Positions 45,795-55,432 of a stretch of 64,000 bases of DNA are shown piece by piece (the stretch's first letter is position 1; every line of letters begins with the position of its first letter). Source of the DNA: Pectobacterium sp. A5351 (lineage in GTDB: Bacteria > Pseudomonadota > Gammaproteobacteria > Enterobacterales > Enterobacteriaceae). The stretch covers positions 1,736,001 to 1,800,000 of the forward strand of contig NZ_CP116477.1 in NCBI RefSeq assembly GCF_028335745.1, written 5' to 3'. The notes under the pieces were generated by a model. It was not told the DNA's origin. It did not search any database and saw only the letters and a program-made list of their open reading frames with translations. A program made the translations under genes and the position numbers.

Positions 45795-47319
45795 AGCGTA
45801 TTCTTCAAACAGGCCTTTTTGCAGGTAAAAACCGAATTCGCGAGATTCATCGTTCAACTGATTTTCTGCTAATTCGCTGAGTGGGAAACGCGTGGTGACA
45901 TCGTTAGCAAACAACACGTCGTAGAGTGTCTTACCACGATAGGCTGGTTTTTGTGCCAGAAGCGCTTCCGGCCAGACTTCTTCTATGGCGAAGCGCTTGG
46001 CAAAGCTCACGACCTGCCACAGATCCGACTTGGATTCGCCCGGTGCTTTCACCTGCTGACGCCAGAACTGTGTCCGGCGTTCGGCGTTGCCGTAAGCGCC
46101 TTCTTTTTCCACCCACATTGCCGTCGGTAAAATCAGATCGGCAGCCAGCGCGCTGACGGTCGGGTAGGGATCGGATACCACGATGAAATTGCGCGGATCG
46201 CGCCAGCCTGGCATGCGTTCCTGATTGATGTTCGGGCCGGCCTGCATGTTGTTATTACACATCACCCAGTAGGCATTCAGCGTGCCGTCTTTCAGCGCCC
46301 GATCTTGTGCGACGGCGTGCAGACCGATCTTGTCAGGAATCATGCCTGTCGGGAGTTGCCACAGTTTTTCCGCTGTCGTGCGGTGTTTCTCGTTGGTGAC
46401 TACCATATCCGCAGGCAGATGTTATAAATCAGATTGTTCGCCCAGACACCGCGGGTGTGCTGGTTAAAGCCCATCGTCCAGTAGGAGATCACTTTCTTAT
46501 TCGGATCGGCATAGAGTTTTGCCAGTGCTTCTAACTGGTCGGCGGGAACGCCGCTGATCGCGACCGTTTTTTCCAACGTATAGTCGGCGACAAAAGCTTT
46601 GTACTCTTCAAAACTCATGGGTTCAGACGCATCGGAACCGGGATTTTTCGCCGCCTTTTCCAGTGGGTGCGTTGGGCGCAACCCATAGCCGATATCGGTC
46701 GCGCCTCGGCGCAGGTTCACGTGGCGGGTAAAGAAGGCCTCGTTCACCGCATTGTTTTGAATAATGTAGTTGGCGATGTAGTTGAGAATGGCCAGATCGG
46801 TTTGCGGCGTAAACACCATACCGTTATCCGCCAGCTCAAAGCTGCGGTGCTGATAGGTAGACAGCACGGCGACGGTCACATCGCTGTTCGACAGGCGGCG
46901 GTCGGTGATGCGTGACCAGAGAATCGGGTGCATCTCCGCCATGATGTCGAACGCTTTATCCCAGGAGATCGGAGTAAATTCGCCTTCTTTATCGAATTTG
47001 CCGTCACGCATGCGCAGCAAAGGTTGGGTCAGGCGATCCTGCCCGTACATGATTTTTGGCAGGAAATAGCCTTTGATGCAGTTTAATCCACGGTTAACCG
47101 GCGCGTCGGGATCGCCCTGACTGGCAACGATGCGGCCGTTTTGCGTCCCGACCAGCACACCGCACCCTACGCCACAGAAGCGGCAGGCGCTTTATCCCAG
47201 TGGATAGCCTCTGACTGTTCGGTCACGGCGCGCACCGCAGTCGGTATGGTGATGCCTGCGACTGCGGCCGCCGCTGCGACAGCGTTCGCCTTCATAAAGT
47301 GTCGTCGACTGAGTTTCAT
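45795..47319 (-). pseudogene. napA: Periplasmic nitrate reductase catalytic subunit, multiply disrupted
   Basis: Starts at 47319 with a Tat signal ([16 protein letters not shown]). Three lesions are visible. (1) A one-base loss near 47182 in GCGCCTGCCGCTTC shifts the frame just before the first [4Fe-4S] cysteine, hitting TAG. (2) Near 46406 about 110 bases are missing between NNLIYNI and [13 protein letters not shown], again shifting frame. (3) The 3' end is lost after [15 protein letters not shown], removing about 230 residues, and the sequence joins nrfA head-on. The remaining pieces ([33 protein letters not shown]) are clearly NapA. napB and napC, normally downstream, are gone. Confidence 0.92.
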
Positions 47320-47651
47320 GGTATTTCCTCACCCTGAGCTTGTTGATCAAGAGGTTGTTCATCGAAAGCAAAAGATTGTTCATCGCAAAATTGTTCATCG
47401 AAAGACGGTTCATCAAGCTGGTGATAAACCAGCGAAACCGCCAGTACGCCTGTAAGCTCGCGTATTGACGCTATTTGTTTTAACAGCGTGTCTTCTGAAT
47501 CTGATTCCAGCACCACGGCCATTTTTCCGGTATCGCTATCGCTGGCGGCCACCTCGACATTGGGGCGAACCGCTATCGCTTCGCCTACGGCCGCCATCTG
47601 TGCTGTATTGACGTGAACCACGACACTGCAAACATGCCAGACTGTGCTCAT
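47316..47651 (-). CDS. napD: NapD-type chaperone, with an acidic repeat tail
   Basis: NapD binds the Tat signal peptide of NapA during cofactor loading. The frame from 47651 ([16 protein letters not shown]) is open for 111 aa and overlaps the napA start by 3 bases (ATGA). The ferredoxin-like core ([39 protein letters not shown]) looks intact. The last 25-30 residues are an unusual DEQ-rich stretch ([20 protein letters not shown]) encoded by imperfect repeats of TTGTTCATCGAAAG. Its partner napA is a pseudogene, so the protein has no client from this operon. Confidence 0.8.
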   Translation of the reverse strand: MSTVWHVCSVVVHVNTAQMAAVGEAIAVRPNVEVAASDSDTGKMAVVLESDSEDTLLKQIASIRELTGVLAVSLVYHQLDEPSFDEQFCDEQSFAFDEQPLDQQAQGEEIP

Positions 47652-48194
47652 CGGTTTTCCTGTGGCGTCGGCAGACGCGTTGGCGCGGTGTGATATCCCG
47701 CGGTGATTTTTTTCATCGACAGGGCGCCGACAGGACACCCGGAAATGCAGGCTCCGCAGGTGGTGCAGGCGTCGTTGTCGATTGACGGAGCAGCAACGCG
47801 TCCGAAGGTGGGAAGAAACCGTATCGCCCCGGTTTCACACGCATCCTGACAGCTACGGCACTCCACCTGATGTAGCGAGAGGCAGGTGCCCTGAATCGTC
47901 AGGTGGTATTCCCACGGTACGGTGTGGCGCTCCGCGAACAGCGACTGTGGACAGGCTCGCGCGCAGTCGTAGCAGAATGTGCATTCGCCGCGCTGAAAGT
48001 CGACGGTGGGAAAACCGCCCGAACCGCGCTGGATAATCCCTGCACCGCAGGCCTCAACGCAGGCGTTGCAACGTGTGCACTGATTCAGAAAATGGCTTTC
48101 CACGCCACTCCACGCCACTCCACGGCGGACGCAGCATGTTGTCGGTACGCTTTAGGCCACCAGTCAGTAGGGAACGGCGGGAGAGGTTAGTCAT
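47648..48194 (-). pseudogene. napF: Ferredoxin-type protein NapF, frameshifted by a 10-bp duplication
   Basis: Begins at 48194 with MTNLSRRSLLTGG and reads to LRPPWSGVE, where the tandem copy CACGCCACTC (48101-48110 and 48111-48120 on the plus strand) shifts the frame. In the other frame the rest of NapF follows: SHFLNQCTRCNACVEACG, CTFCYDCARACPQSLF, CRSCQDACETGA and CTTCGACISGCPVGAL, that is, four cysteine clusters. NapF is an accessory for NapA assembly. The frame open from 48118 could still produce most of the protein only if internally initiated. Confidence 0.88.
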
Positions 48195-48438
48195 GGCAGT
48201 TTGTCGTTCTGGCACGCGGTGAAATATCCAATAAAAAACACGCTGTTTTTGTAGGGGTTACACTATTACTCCCATGCTGTATGAGATAGAGGTAAATGGT
48301 GGTGCCGGATCAAGCTTATGTGGGATTCGTGCCTTATCGGCTTGCGGGAGCGTGTGGGGATCGTGATAGTGCACAGAGGGCTAACTCGAATTATTGAGGG
48401 TAGTAGAGTCTGTATGATGCCAAAGAGGATTATTCGTT

Positions 48439-49958
48439 GTGATGGTTAAACGTCTTGTTTCTACCAGTCTGGCGCGTGCGTTTTTTTATATCGCGCTACT
48501 TTCATTCCTGACGACGGGTATTGCGCTACTGACGCTGGCCAGCGGTTTACGCGATGCGGAAGCGATCAACGTTGCCGGATCGATGCGTATGCAAAGCTAT
48601 CGCATGGGATATGACCTACAGGGCGATCGTGCCGCGTTAGAACCGCATCGCCGCCTCTATATTCCGAGCGCAAGATGATGATAGTTGTTGCGACATCAAT
48701 AATGGGTTCGATCACGATCTATATACTGATCTTCTTTACGCTGCGTCGCATTCGTCGTCAAGTGGTCGTGCCGTTGAATAAGCTGATGGCGGCTTGTTCG
48801 TCCATCGAGAAAGGGCGTTTTACCCATTCGCGGCTGGATGTCAATTTGCCTAACGAATTGGGATTACTGGCGCAAACCTTCAGCAGCATGACGGACGAAC
48901 TGCAAAAGCTTTATCGTTCTCTGGAAGACAAGGTGCGGCAGAAAACGCTGCGCTTGCAGGAAGCGAACCGCATGCTGAAGGTGCTGTACCACTGTTCTCA
49001 GGCGATGAACGTCAGCACGATTGACAGGCATTGTTTTCAGCAGATTTTGCAAATTGTGCGCCGCTATGAAACGGTCGGCTGCCTAGAAATGCAGGTGGGA
49101 GAGAACTGGCGGTTATGTGAAGGCCAGCCGGACGAGCAGGCTGTGTGGCAGGCCTTGCCCATCTGTTTGCAAGAGGTCGAGTTCGGGTAGTTGCGTTGGC
49201 AGGCATCCACACAGCAACCGTCGGCGCAGCTGATGGAAAGCGTTGCCAACATGCTGGGGCGCGGTCTTTATTTTAATCAGGCGCAGAAGCACTACCAGCA
49301 GCTGTTACTGATGGAAGAACGCGCCACCATTGCGCGTGAACTGCATGACTCACTGGCTCAGGTGCTTTCTTATCTGAATATCCAGATGACGTTATTAAAG
49401 CGCACGGTAGCGGAAGAAAATGCGCAGGCCCGGCAGATCATTACCGATTTTGAACAGGCGCTCAGCGATGCGTATCGCCAACTGCGGGAACTGCTGAGCA
49501 CGTTCCGGCTGACGCTGCAACAGGCCGATTTGCCAGCGGCGATGCAGGAAATGATCGAGCCACTGCGTGCGCAGACCCCGGCGACCATCACGATTGACTG
49601 CCGGATCCCTACACAGGCGCTGGATGCCTCACAGCAGGTTCACTTGCTGCAAATCATCCGTGAAGCGGTGTTGAACGCCATTAAACACGCGCAGGCGACA
49701 GCGATTACCGTCCACTGCCGTACGCAGCCTGATGGCCGTCATTGTGTGGATATTCGTGATGACGGCTGCGGTATTATCGATCAGGAGGAGCCCGCAGGAC
49801 ATTACGGTTTAAATATTATGCAGGAACGCGCCGAACGGTTAGGAGGAACGCTGTCTATCGGGCTCCACCCTGACGGGGGAACGCAGGTTAGCGTCTGTTT
49901 CTCGACGCCAACGGCAGCGCGTGAACGTGATAACACGAACGATTTCTATCCAGAATAA
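48439..49958 (+). pseudogene. narQ: Nitrate/nitrite sensor kinase NarQ, deleted and nonsense-mutated
   Basis: The N-terminus (KRLVSTSLARAFFYIALLSF, AEAINVAGSMRMQSYRMGYDLQ with the nitrate-binding Arg region) breaks at about 48663 and joins, out of frame, to ERKMMIVVATSIMGS, the second membrane helix. About 85 residues of the periplasmic sensor are missing. Downstream HAMP and GAF-like parts read until TAG at 49188-49190, where related proteins have Glu (YGELHW against FG-stop-LRW). The kinase part is otherwise intact (ARELHDSLAQVLSYLNIQMTLL with the phospho-His, HYGLNIMQERAERLGG). Not functional as a nitrate sensor. Confidence 0.93.
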
Positions 49959-50005
49959 TTCACAAATAAAACAATAATAAAATTCATATTACATTGGGGC
50001 TGGGC

Positions 50006-50638
50006 ATGTCAGAAAAACCATCTTATCGTGTGTTGATCGTCGACGATCATCCTCTTATGCGCCGGGGAATCCGTCAGTTATTGGCAACCGATGCCATCTT
50101 TGACGTGATAGGGGAAGCCAGCAACGGCATGGAGGCACTGAGCCTCGCGAATCGAGATGCTCCCGATATCATCTTGCTCGATCTTAACATGAAAGGATTG
50201 AGCGGGTTGGATACGCTTCACGCGCTGCGGCGCGATGGGATCTGTGCCCGCGTGATTGTGCTGACGGTCTCCGATGCGCCCAGCGATATTTATGCGCTGA
50301 TGGACGCGGGGGCTGATGGCTACTTGCTAAAAGACAGTGCGCCGGAACACTTACTGGACGCCATTCGTCACGATGATGCTTTCAGTGAACAGGTGCGCGA
50401 GGTCTTACACCATCGTATTGCTATCAAGGATACGCCGTCGCCCTTTACCGTATTGACGGAACGTGAACTGGACGTGCTGCAAGAAGTGGCCTCTGGGTTA
50501 TCCAACAAGCAAATCGCAGGTGTGCTGTATATCTCAGAAGAGACGGTAAAAGTGCATATCCGCAACATGCTGCGCAAGCTAAATGTGCGCTCCCGCGTCG
50601 CCGCCACGGTGCTTTATCTGGAGACTCGTGGCCAGTAA
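50006..50638 (+). CDS. narP: Response regulator NarP
   Basis: NarL/FixJ-type response regulator for nitrate/nitrite control of anaerobic genes. The start at 50006 (MSEKPSYRVLIVDDHPLMRRG) gives 210 aa. Receiver domain with the phospho-Asp in DIILLDLNMKGLSGLDTL (about residue 59), conserved Thr and Lys (VLTVSD, YLLKDS), then a LuxR-type helix-turn-helix (LTEREL, GLSNKQIAGVLYISEETVKVHIRNMLRKL). Intact although its kinase partner narQ, 47 bases upstream, is destroyed. It could be phosphorylated by NarX elsewhere or by small phosphodonors. Confidence 0.92.
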   Translation: MSEKPSYRVLIVDDHPLMRRGIRQLLATDAIFDVIGEASNGMEALSLANRDAPDIILLDLNMKGLSGLDTLHALRRDGICARVIVLTVSDAPSDIYALMDAGADGYLLKDSAPEHLLDAIRHDDAFSEQVREVLHHRIAIKDTPSPFTVLTERELDVLQEVASGLSNKQIAGVLYISEETVKVHIRNMLRKLNVRSRVAATVLYLETRGQ

Positions 50639-51428
50639 TAATAAACGCATGATGGAAATTTTTCGCGTATTCAATATGGTGAACGGCACAACAATACATA
50701 ATGCTCGCGCTAAATAACTATATGGACACCGACCTGGTACTTGTACCGGGTTGGTGTCTGTTCGTACAGCTATTTAGATAAACGTACCAATGATTTCATC
50801 ATGTATTTCTGCCGATTTTGATTATCCCAATGCACAGGGAAGCATTCTCTTGCTCTTACGACAAAACAATGGTCAATGAAGAATGAGAGAGAAGGTTCCG
50901 ATGTATATCCACAGCTAGCGTGCATCTTTATTACATAAGCAGGAGGGAGTTTTATTAGAAATACTGTTATATTTATCACATCTTTAAAACTTAACATCCA
51001 GATACTGATAATGTCAGCATTGAGTTTTTGTTAAAATTTCAACATTCAAAGAATAAACTCATAATAATTAAAATTTTCTGATTTATTTTAACAGTTTTTT
51101 CATTTAATTGATTTATATAAGAAATTATTGATATTAAAAGGTTAAGCATTCTCCATGTCGAGAAAATTAATACCCATTTAGGAATGTAAAGTTTAGTTAT
51201 TAATTTGGGGGCGGGATGTAATTAAAAACCATTCGCAATAAAGGAGATGCCCGTTAAGTGAGGGGGAAGGGACTGTGATATATTCCGCAAATTTTGACTT
51301 TTCTAATACCCATACCTTTTAAAGGGCGGTTTTTGAGGGGTATAATGCATTGTGTTTTATTATTATATAATAATTAAAATAAAGTTAATTTGTAACCAAA
51401 AAATAACAAACTAAACTCCGGGGGAATT
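50639..51428. other. 790-base AT-rich gap between narP and dmsA
   Basis: No gene seen. A hairpin GACACCGACCTGGTAC/GTACCGGGTTGGTGTC (50725-50758) may end narP transcripts. The composition then becomes strongly AT-rich. TACCCAT at 51307-51313 is an exact NarL/NarP heptamer (TACYYMT), and GGTATAATG (51339-51347) is a good -10 element about 80 bases before dmsA. No convincing FNR dyad was found. Confidence 0.5.
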
Positions 51429-53861
51429 ATGACTTCACCGTTTATAAATAATACTATATCACGAAGGGCATTGCTAAAAACGGCGACCTTAACGGGTATG
51501 ACGTTTCTGGCAAGCAATTTGAGTTTGCCTTTTTCTTGTAAAGCTGACTCAGCGAAGCCACAAAAAATAAATGATAAGACGGTATGGGGAGCATGCTCAG
51601 TCAACTGTGGTTCCCGGTGTCCTTTGAAACTTCATGTTAAAAATGATGAAGTTTATTGGGTTGAAACCGATAATACGGGTTTGGATATATACGGGAGTGG
51701 CGAGCATCAAATCAGAGCGTGTCTAAGAGGAAGGACAATACGCCGAAGAATTAATCATCCGGATAGATTAAAATACCCGATGAAAAGAGTTGGGAAAAGA
51801 GGTGAAGGTAAATTCGAAAGAATTACCTGGGAAGAAGCTTTGGACACCGTTGCAGGATCTCTGAAGAACATTGTGCAGAAATATGGTAATGAAGCTGTTT
51901 ACCTAAATTTCGCTTCAGGCGTTATTGGCGGTAACATCACATTCTCCGAACCATTTGAATCATTATTTGCTCGATTAATGAATTGCTATGGAGGGTTCCT
52001 CAATCAACATGGAAGCTACAGTAATGGTCAAATAAATTTGGCTATGGAATACACCTATGGTAGTAACCAGGGAAATAGCCTTTCTGATATTGAGAATACT
52101 GAACTGGTTGTAATGTTTGGAAATAACCCTGCTGAAACACGAATGAGTGGTGGGGCGGGAACGTATTATCTGGAACAAGCCCGTTTGCGTTCTAAAGCAA
52201 AAATGATTGTTATTGACCCTCGTTATACTGATACTGCGGCAGGTAGAGAAGATGAATGGATTGCAATCAGGCCGGGTACTGATGCTGCACTTGCGGCAGG
52301 TATTGCATGGGTTTTAATTACCGAAAATTTAATCGATAAAAATTTCTTAGATACTTACTGCATCGGATATGATGAAACAACCCTCCCCAGCGATGCAAAG
52401 CAAAATTCTCACTATAAAGCATATATTTTGGGCCATGGAGATGACGGTTTAGCTAAAACGCCAAAGTGGGCAGAGAAAATATCAGGAATCCCAGAAGATA
52501 AAATAATAAAACTTGCCAGAGAGATCGGCAGAGCTAAACCAGCATTCATTTGTCAGGGATGGGGGCCGCAAAGACATGCTAATGGTGAATTAACTGTGCG
52601 GGCTATTGCTATGTTAGCAATTCTTACCGGGAATGTTGGTATCCGTGGAGGGAACAGTGGTTCTCGAGAGGGATATTATCAAATCCCAGTAGAGAGAATT
52701 CCTGTATTTGAAAACCCAGTTAAAGCCAGTATCCCATGTTATAAGTGGGCAGATGCCATCGATCACGGTATGGATATGACATCACTAAGTGATGGCGTGA
52801 GAGGTAAAGACAAACTCGATGTTCCAATAAAATTCCTATGGAATCGAGCAGGCAATACAATGATTAACCAGCACTCCGATATTAATAGAACACATGAAAT
52901 TCTTGTTGATGAGAATAAATGTGAAATGATTGTAGTTTCAGAGATATTCATGACGTCAAGTGCTAAATATGCTGACATTTTATTGCCTGACCTAATGACA
53001 GTTGAACAAGAAGATTTTATGCCCAATAACCATGCAGGTAATATGGGGTATTTAATCTATGTACAAGCAGTAACCGCACCCAAGTTTGAAAGAAAGCCTA
53101 TCTATTGGACTATAAGTGAAATAGCCAAAAGATTGGGTGAAGACGTCCATAAAAAATTCACTGAAGGTCGCACACAAGAAGAATGGCTTGAGCACCTTTA
53201 CAATAAAATGAAAATTAAAGACCCAACATTGCCTGATTTCAATGATTTCAGAGAGATGGGGATTTATAAACGAGCTGACCCGAATGGGCATAAAATCGCG
53301 TATGAGGATTTTAGAAAGGATCCTGTAAATCATCCTCTTCGAACGCCTTCAGGTAAAATAGAAATTTACTCTTCTCGGCTAGAAGAAATTTCACAAAAAT
53401 GGAGTTTAGAAAAGGATGAAACAATAAGTCCTTTACCTGTCTATGCTTCAACATTTGATGGTTGGGATTCGCCTGAACGGCATAACTATCCTTTGCAAAT
53501 GACAGGCTTTCACCACAAGGGACGTGCGCATTCAAGCTACGGAAATATCGATGTTCTCAATGCAGCGTGCCCTCAAGAAATATGGATAAATCCATTGGAT
53601 GCCCAAAAAAGAAATATCGCACATGGTGATATGGTTAGGGTCTTCAACAATAGAGGGGAGATTAGAGTAAAAGCCAAGGTTACAACAAGAATTATGCCAG
53701 GTGTTACTGCCCTTGGTGAAGGTGCCTGGCACAATGCCAATATGAATGGTGACCGAGTTGATCACGGCGCGTGCATTAATACATTAACAAGCCACCGTGC
53801 TTCTCCTTTAGCTAAGTGCAATCCTCAGCACACTAATCTTGTTGAAGTTTCTAAGGTTTGA
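51429..53861 (+). CDS. dmsA: Anaerobic DMSO/N-oxide reductase, molybdopterin subunit
   Basis: Tat-exported bis-MGD enzyme reducing DMSO and related oxides. 810 aa. Twin-arginine signal SRRALLKTATL, then a DmsA-type [4Fe-4S] site (CSVNCGSRCPLKLHV and RACLRGR), the predicted Mo-ligand Ser in HGSYSNGQI, and DmsA-specific blocks (FGNNPAETRMSGG, SQGWGPQRHANGE-like CQGWGPQRHANGE, GNVGIRGGNSGSREG, INQHSDINRTHEIL). Close to E. coli DmsA along its whole length. Markedly more AT-rich than genes to the left, suggesting acquisition. It overlaps or abuts dmsB. Confidence 0.92.
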   Translation: MTSPFINNTISRRALLKTATLTGMTFLASNLSLPFSCKADSAKPQKINDKTVWGACSVNCGSRCPLKLHVKNDEVYWVETDNTGLDIYGSGEHQIRACLRGRTIRRRINHPDRLKYPMKRVGKRGEGKFERITWEEALDTVAGSLKNIVQKYGNEAVYLNFASGVIGGNITFSEPFESLFARLMNCYGGFLNQHGSYSNGQINLAMEYTYGSNQGNSLSDIENTELVVMFGNNPAETRMSGGAGTYYLEQARLRSKAKMIVIDPRYTDTAAGREDEWIAIRPGTDAALAAGIAWVLITENLIDKNFLDTYCIGYDETTLPSDAKQNSHYKAYILGHGDDGLAKTPKWAEKISGIPEDKIIKLAREIGRAKPAFICQGWGPQRHANGELTVRAIAMLAILTGNVGIRGGNSGSREGYYQIPVERIPVFENPVKASIPCYKWADAIDHGMDMTSLSDGVRGKDKLDVPIKFLWNRAGNTMINQHSDINRTHEILVDENKCEMIVVSEIFMTSSAKYADILLPDLMTVEQEDFMPNNHAGNMGYLIYVQAVTAPKFERKPIYWTISEIAKRLGEDVHKKFTEGRTQEEWLEHLYNKMKIKDPTLPDFNDFREMGIYKRADPNGHKIAYEDFRKDPVNHPLRTPSGKIEIYSSRLEEISQKWSLEKDETISPLPVYASTFDGWDSPERHNYPLQMTGFHHKGRAHSSYGNIDVLNAACPQEIWINPLDAQKRNIAHGDMVRVFNNRGEIRVKAKVTTRIMPGVTALGEGAWHNANMNGDRVDHGACINTLTSHRASPLAKCNPQHTNLVEVSKV

Positions 53862-53869
53862 GGTTGAAA

Positions 53870-54487
53870 ATGACTCAACAATATGGTTTTTATATTGATT
53901 CAGAGCGGTGTACTGGCTGTAAAACTTGCCAGTTAGCGTGCAAAGATTTTAAAAATTTGTCTGCAGATGTAAATTTCCGACGTATATATGAATACTCAGG
54001 TGGTAGTTGGGTAGAAGAGGACGGTTTATATAAACATAATGTGTTTGCATACTACTTATCAATTTCCTGTAATCACTGTGCAGATCCTGCTTGTGCCAAA
54101 GTCTGTCCAAGTGGTGCAATGCATAAGAGAGATGATGGATTTGTAGTCGTCAATGAAGATATTTGCATAGGATGCCGTTATTGTCATATGGCCTGCCCGT
54201 ATGGCGCACCTCAGTTTGATTCCGCTAAAGGTCATATGACTAAATGTGATGGTTGCTATGAACGAGTGGCAAAGGGTCAGAAACCTATTTGTGTTGAATC
54301 TTGTCCTCTAAGGGCTCTCGATATGGGGCCAATAGATGAATTAAGAAAAAAATATGGCACGTTAGCGGAAATTGCGCCATTACCTTCTGCAAAGTTCACT
54401 AATCCAAGTATTGTACTCAAACTTAATGCTAACAGTCGCCCTGTCGGAGATAGAAGCGGTTGTGTGGCAAATCCCGAGGAGGTATAA
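53870..54487 (+). CDS. dmsB: DMSO reductase iron-sulfur subunit
   Basis: Electron-transfer subunit with four [4Fe-4S] clusters. The start at 53870 (MTQQYGFYIDSERCTGCKTCQLACKDF) gives 205 aa, the E. coli length. The cysteine clusters are seen in order: CTGCKTCQLAC, CNHCADPACAKVCP, CIGCRYCHMACP and CDGCYERV...CVESCP. It sits 8 bases after the dmsA stop, and dmsC follows after 1 base. Confidence 0.94.
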   Translation: MTQQYGFYIDSERCTGCKTCQLACKDFKNLSADVNFRRIYEYSGGSWVEEDGLYKHNVFAYYLSISCNHCADPACAKVCPSGAMHKRDDGFVVVNEDICIGCRYCHMACPYGAPQFDSAKGHMTKCDGCYERVAKGQKPICVESCPLRALDMGPIDELRKKYGTLAEIAPLPSAKFTNPSIVLKLNANSRPVGDRSGCVANPEEV

Positions 54488-54488
54488 C

Positions 54489-55352
54489 ATGGGTATGGGT
54501 CTTCATGAATGGCCATTAATACTTTTTACGGTTATCGGCCAAACCGTTTCGGGGGCATTTATTATTCTAGGTTTAGCTATTCTGAAAAATATCATCCCTG
54601 AAAATCTAAATCTTAAGGTACATCACAGTATGTTAGGACTTTGGTTATTAATGGGGGTTGGTTTTTTATTATCGATGATGCATATGGGATCGCCTCTTCG
54701 TGCGTTTAATTCTTTGCTACGTATTGGGCATTCTCCATTAAGTAATGAAATAGCTGCCGGATCTCTATTTTTTGCATTTGGAGGAACATACTGGCTCATC
54801 GCATTGAGCAATAAATTTTCAACATTATTTGTTAGAATAATGTTAGTAACAACCATGTTACTTTCTCTTCTATTCATCATTGCTATCACTCGTGTGTATC
54901 AAATTGAAACAGTGCCAACGTGGAACAATGCCTATACTACTCTTAGTTTCATTCTTACTGCATGCATAAGTGGGCCAGTTTTAGCCTCTTTATTATTGCG
55001 GATTGCAGGGGTTAATTTGATCTCGATAAGGTTTTTGCCATTATCCTGTATTGTAGCTGTGATCTTTAGCGCAATGATTATCTTTAACCAGACTATAGAT
55101 TTAAGTAGTATTGAGACTTCGGCTCAGAAGGCTTTGGATTTGGTTCCAAATTATAAGCTTCTAATGAGCCTTAAAATAATACTTTTAATTTCAGGTATTG
55201 GTATCTGGTTAGCATTTATTCAAAAAGAACGAAATCCTTCTGTTTCAGTCATGGTTTTTTGTTTTTTCGCTGTATTTTTTGGTGAATTAATTGGTAGAGG
55301 TGTTTTTTATGGGTTGCATATGACAGTGGGGTTATTTGTTGTTGGGGTATAA
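54489..55352 (+). CDS. dmsC: DMSO reductase membrane anchor
   Basis: Integral membrane subunit that oxidises menaquinol and passes electrons to DmsB. The start at 54489 (MGMGLHEWPLILFTVIGQ) gives 287 aa with about eight hydrophobic helices, as in E. coli DmsC. Conserved patches: MHMGSPLRAFNSLLRIGHSPLSNEI, VPTWNNAYTTLSF and the C-terminal GELIGRGVFYGLHMTVG. Menaquinone supply fits menI in this window. Confidence 0.92.
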   Translation: MGMGLHEWPLILFTVIGQTVSGAFIILGLAILKNIIPENLNLKVHHSMLGLWLLMGVGFLLSMMHMGSPLRAFNSLLRIGHSPLSNEIAAGSLFFAFGGTYWLIALSNKFSTLFVRIMLVTTMLLSLLFIIAITRVYQIETVPTWNNAYTTLSFILTACISGPVLASLLLRIAGVNLISIRFLPLSCIVAVIFSAMIIFNQTIDLSSIETSAQKALDLVPNYKLLMSLKIILLISGIGIWLAFIQKERNPSVSVMVFCFFAVFFGELIGRGVFYGLHMTVGLFVVGV

Positions 55353-55432
55353 ATTTATTTTTTAAAGTTTTGTGCGGGATGGATGTTGGTAATGACTAAC
55401 GAAATCCCGCGTTTTTATATAAGGGCATAATA

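Noticed and set aside
51100..51135. Possible FNR site (TTGATTTATATAAG) ahead of dmsA
   Set aside because: Only one half-site matches; the second half matches three of five bases, too weak in DNA this AT-rich.
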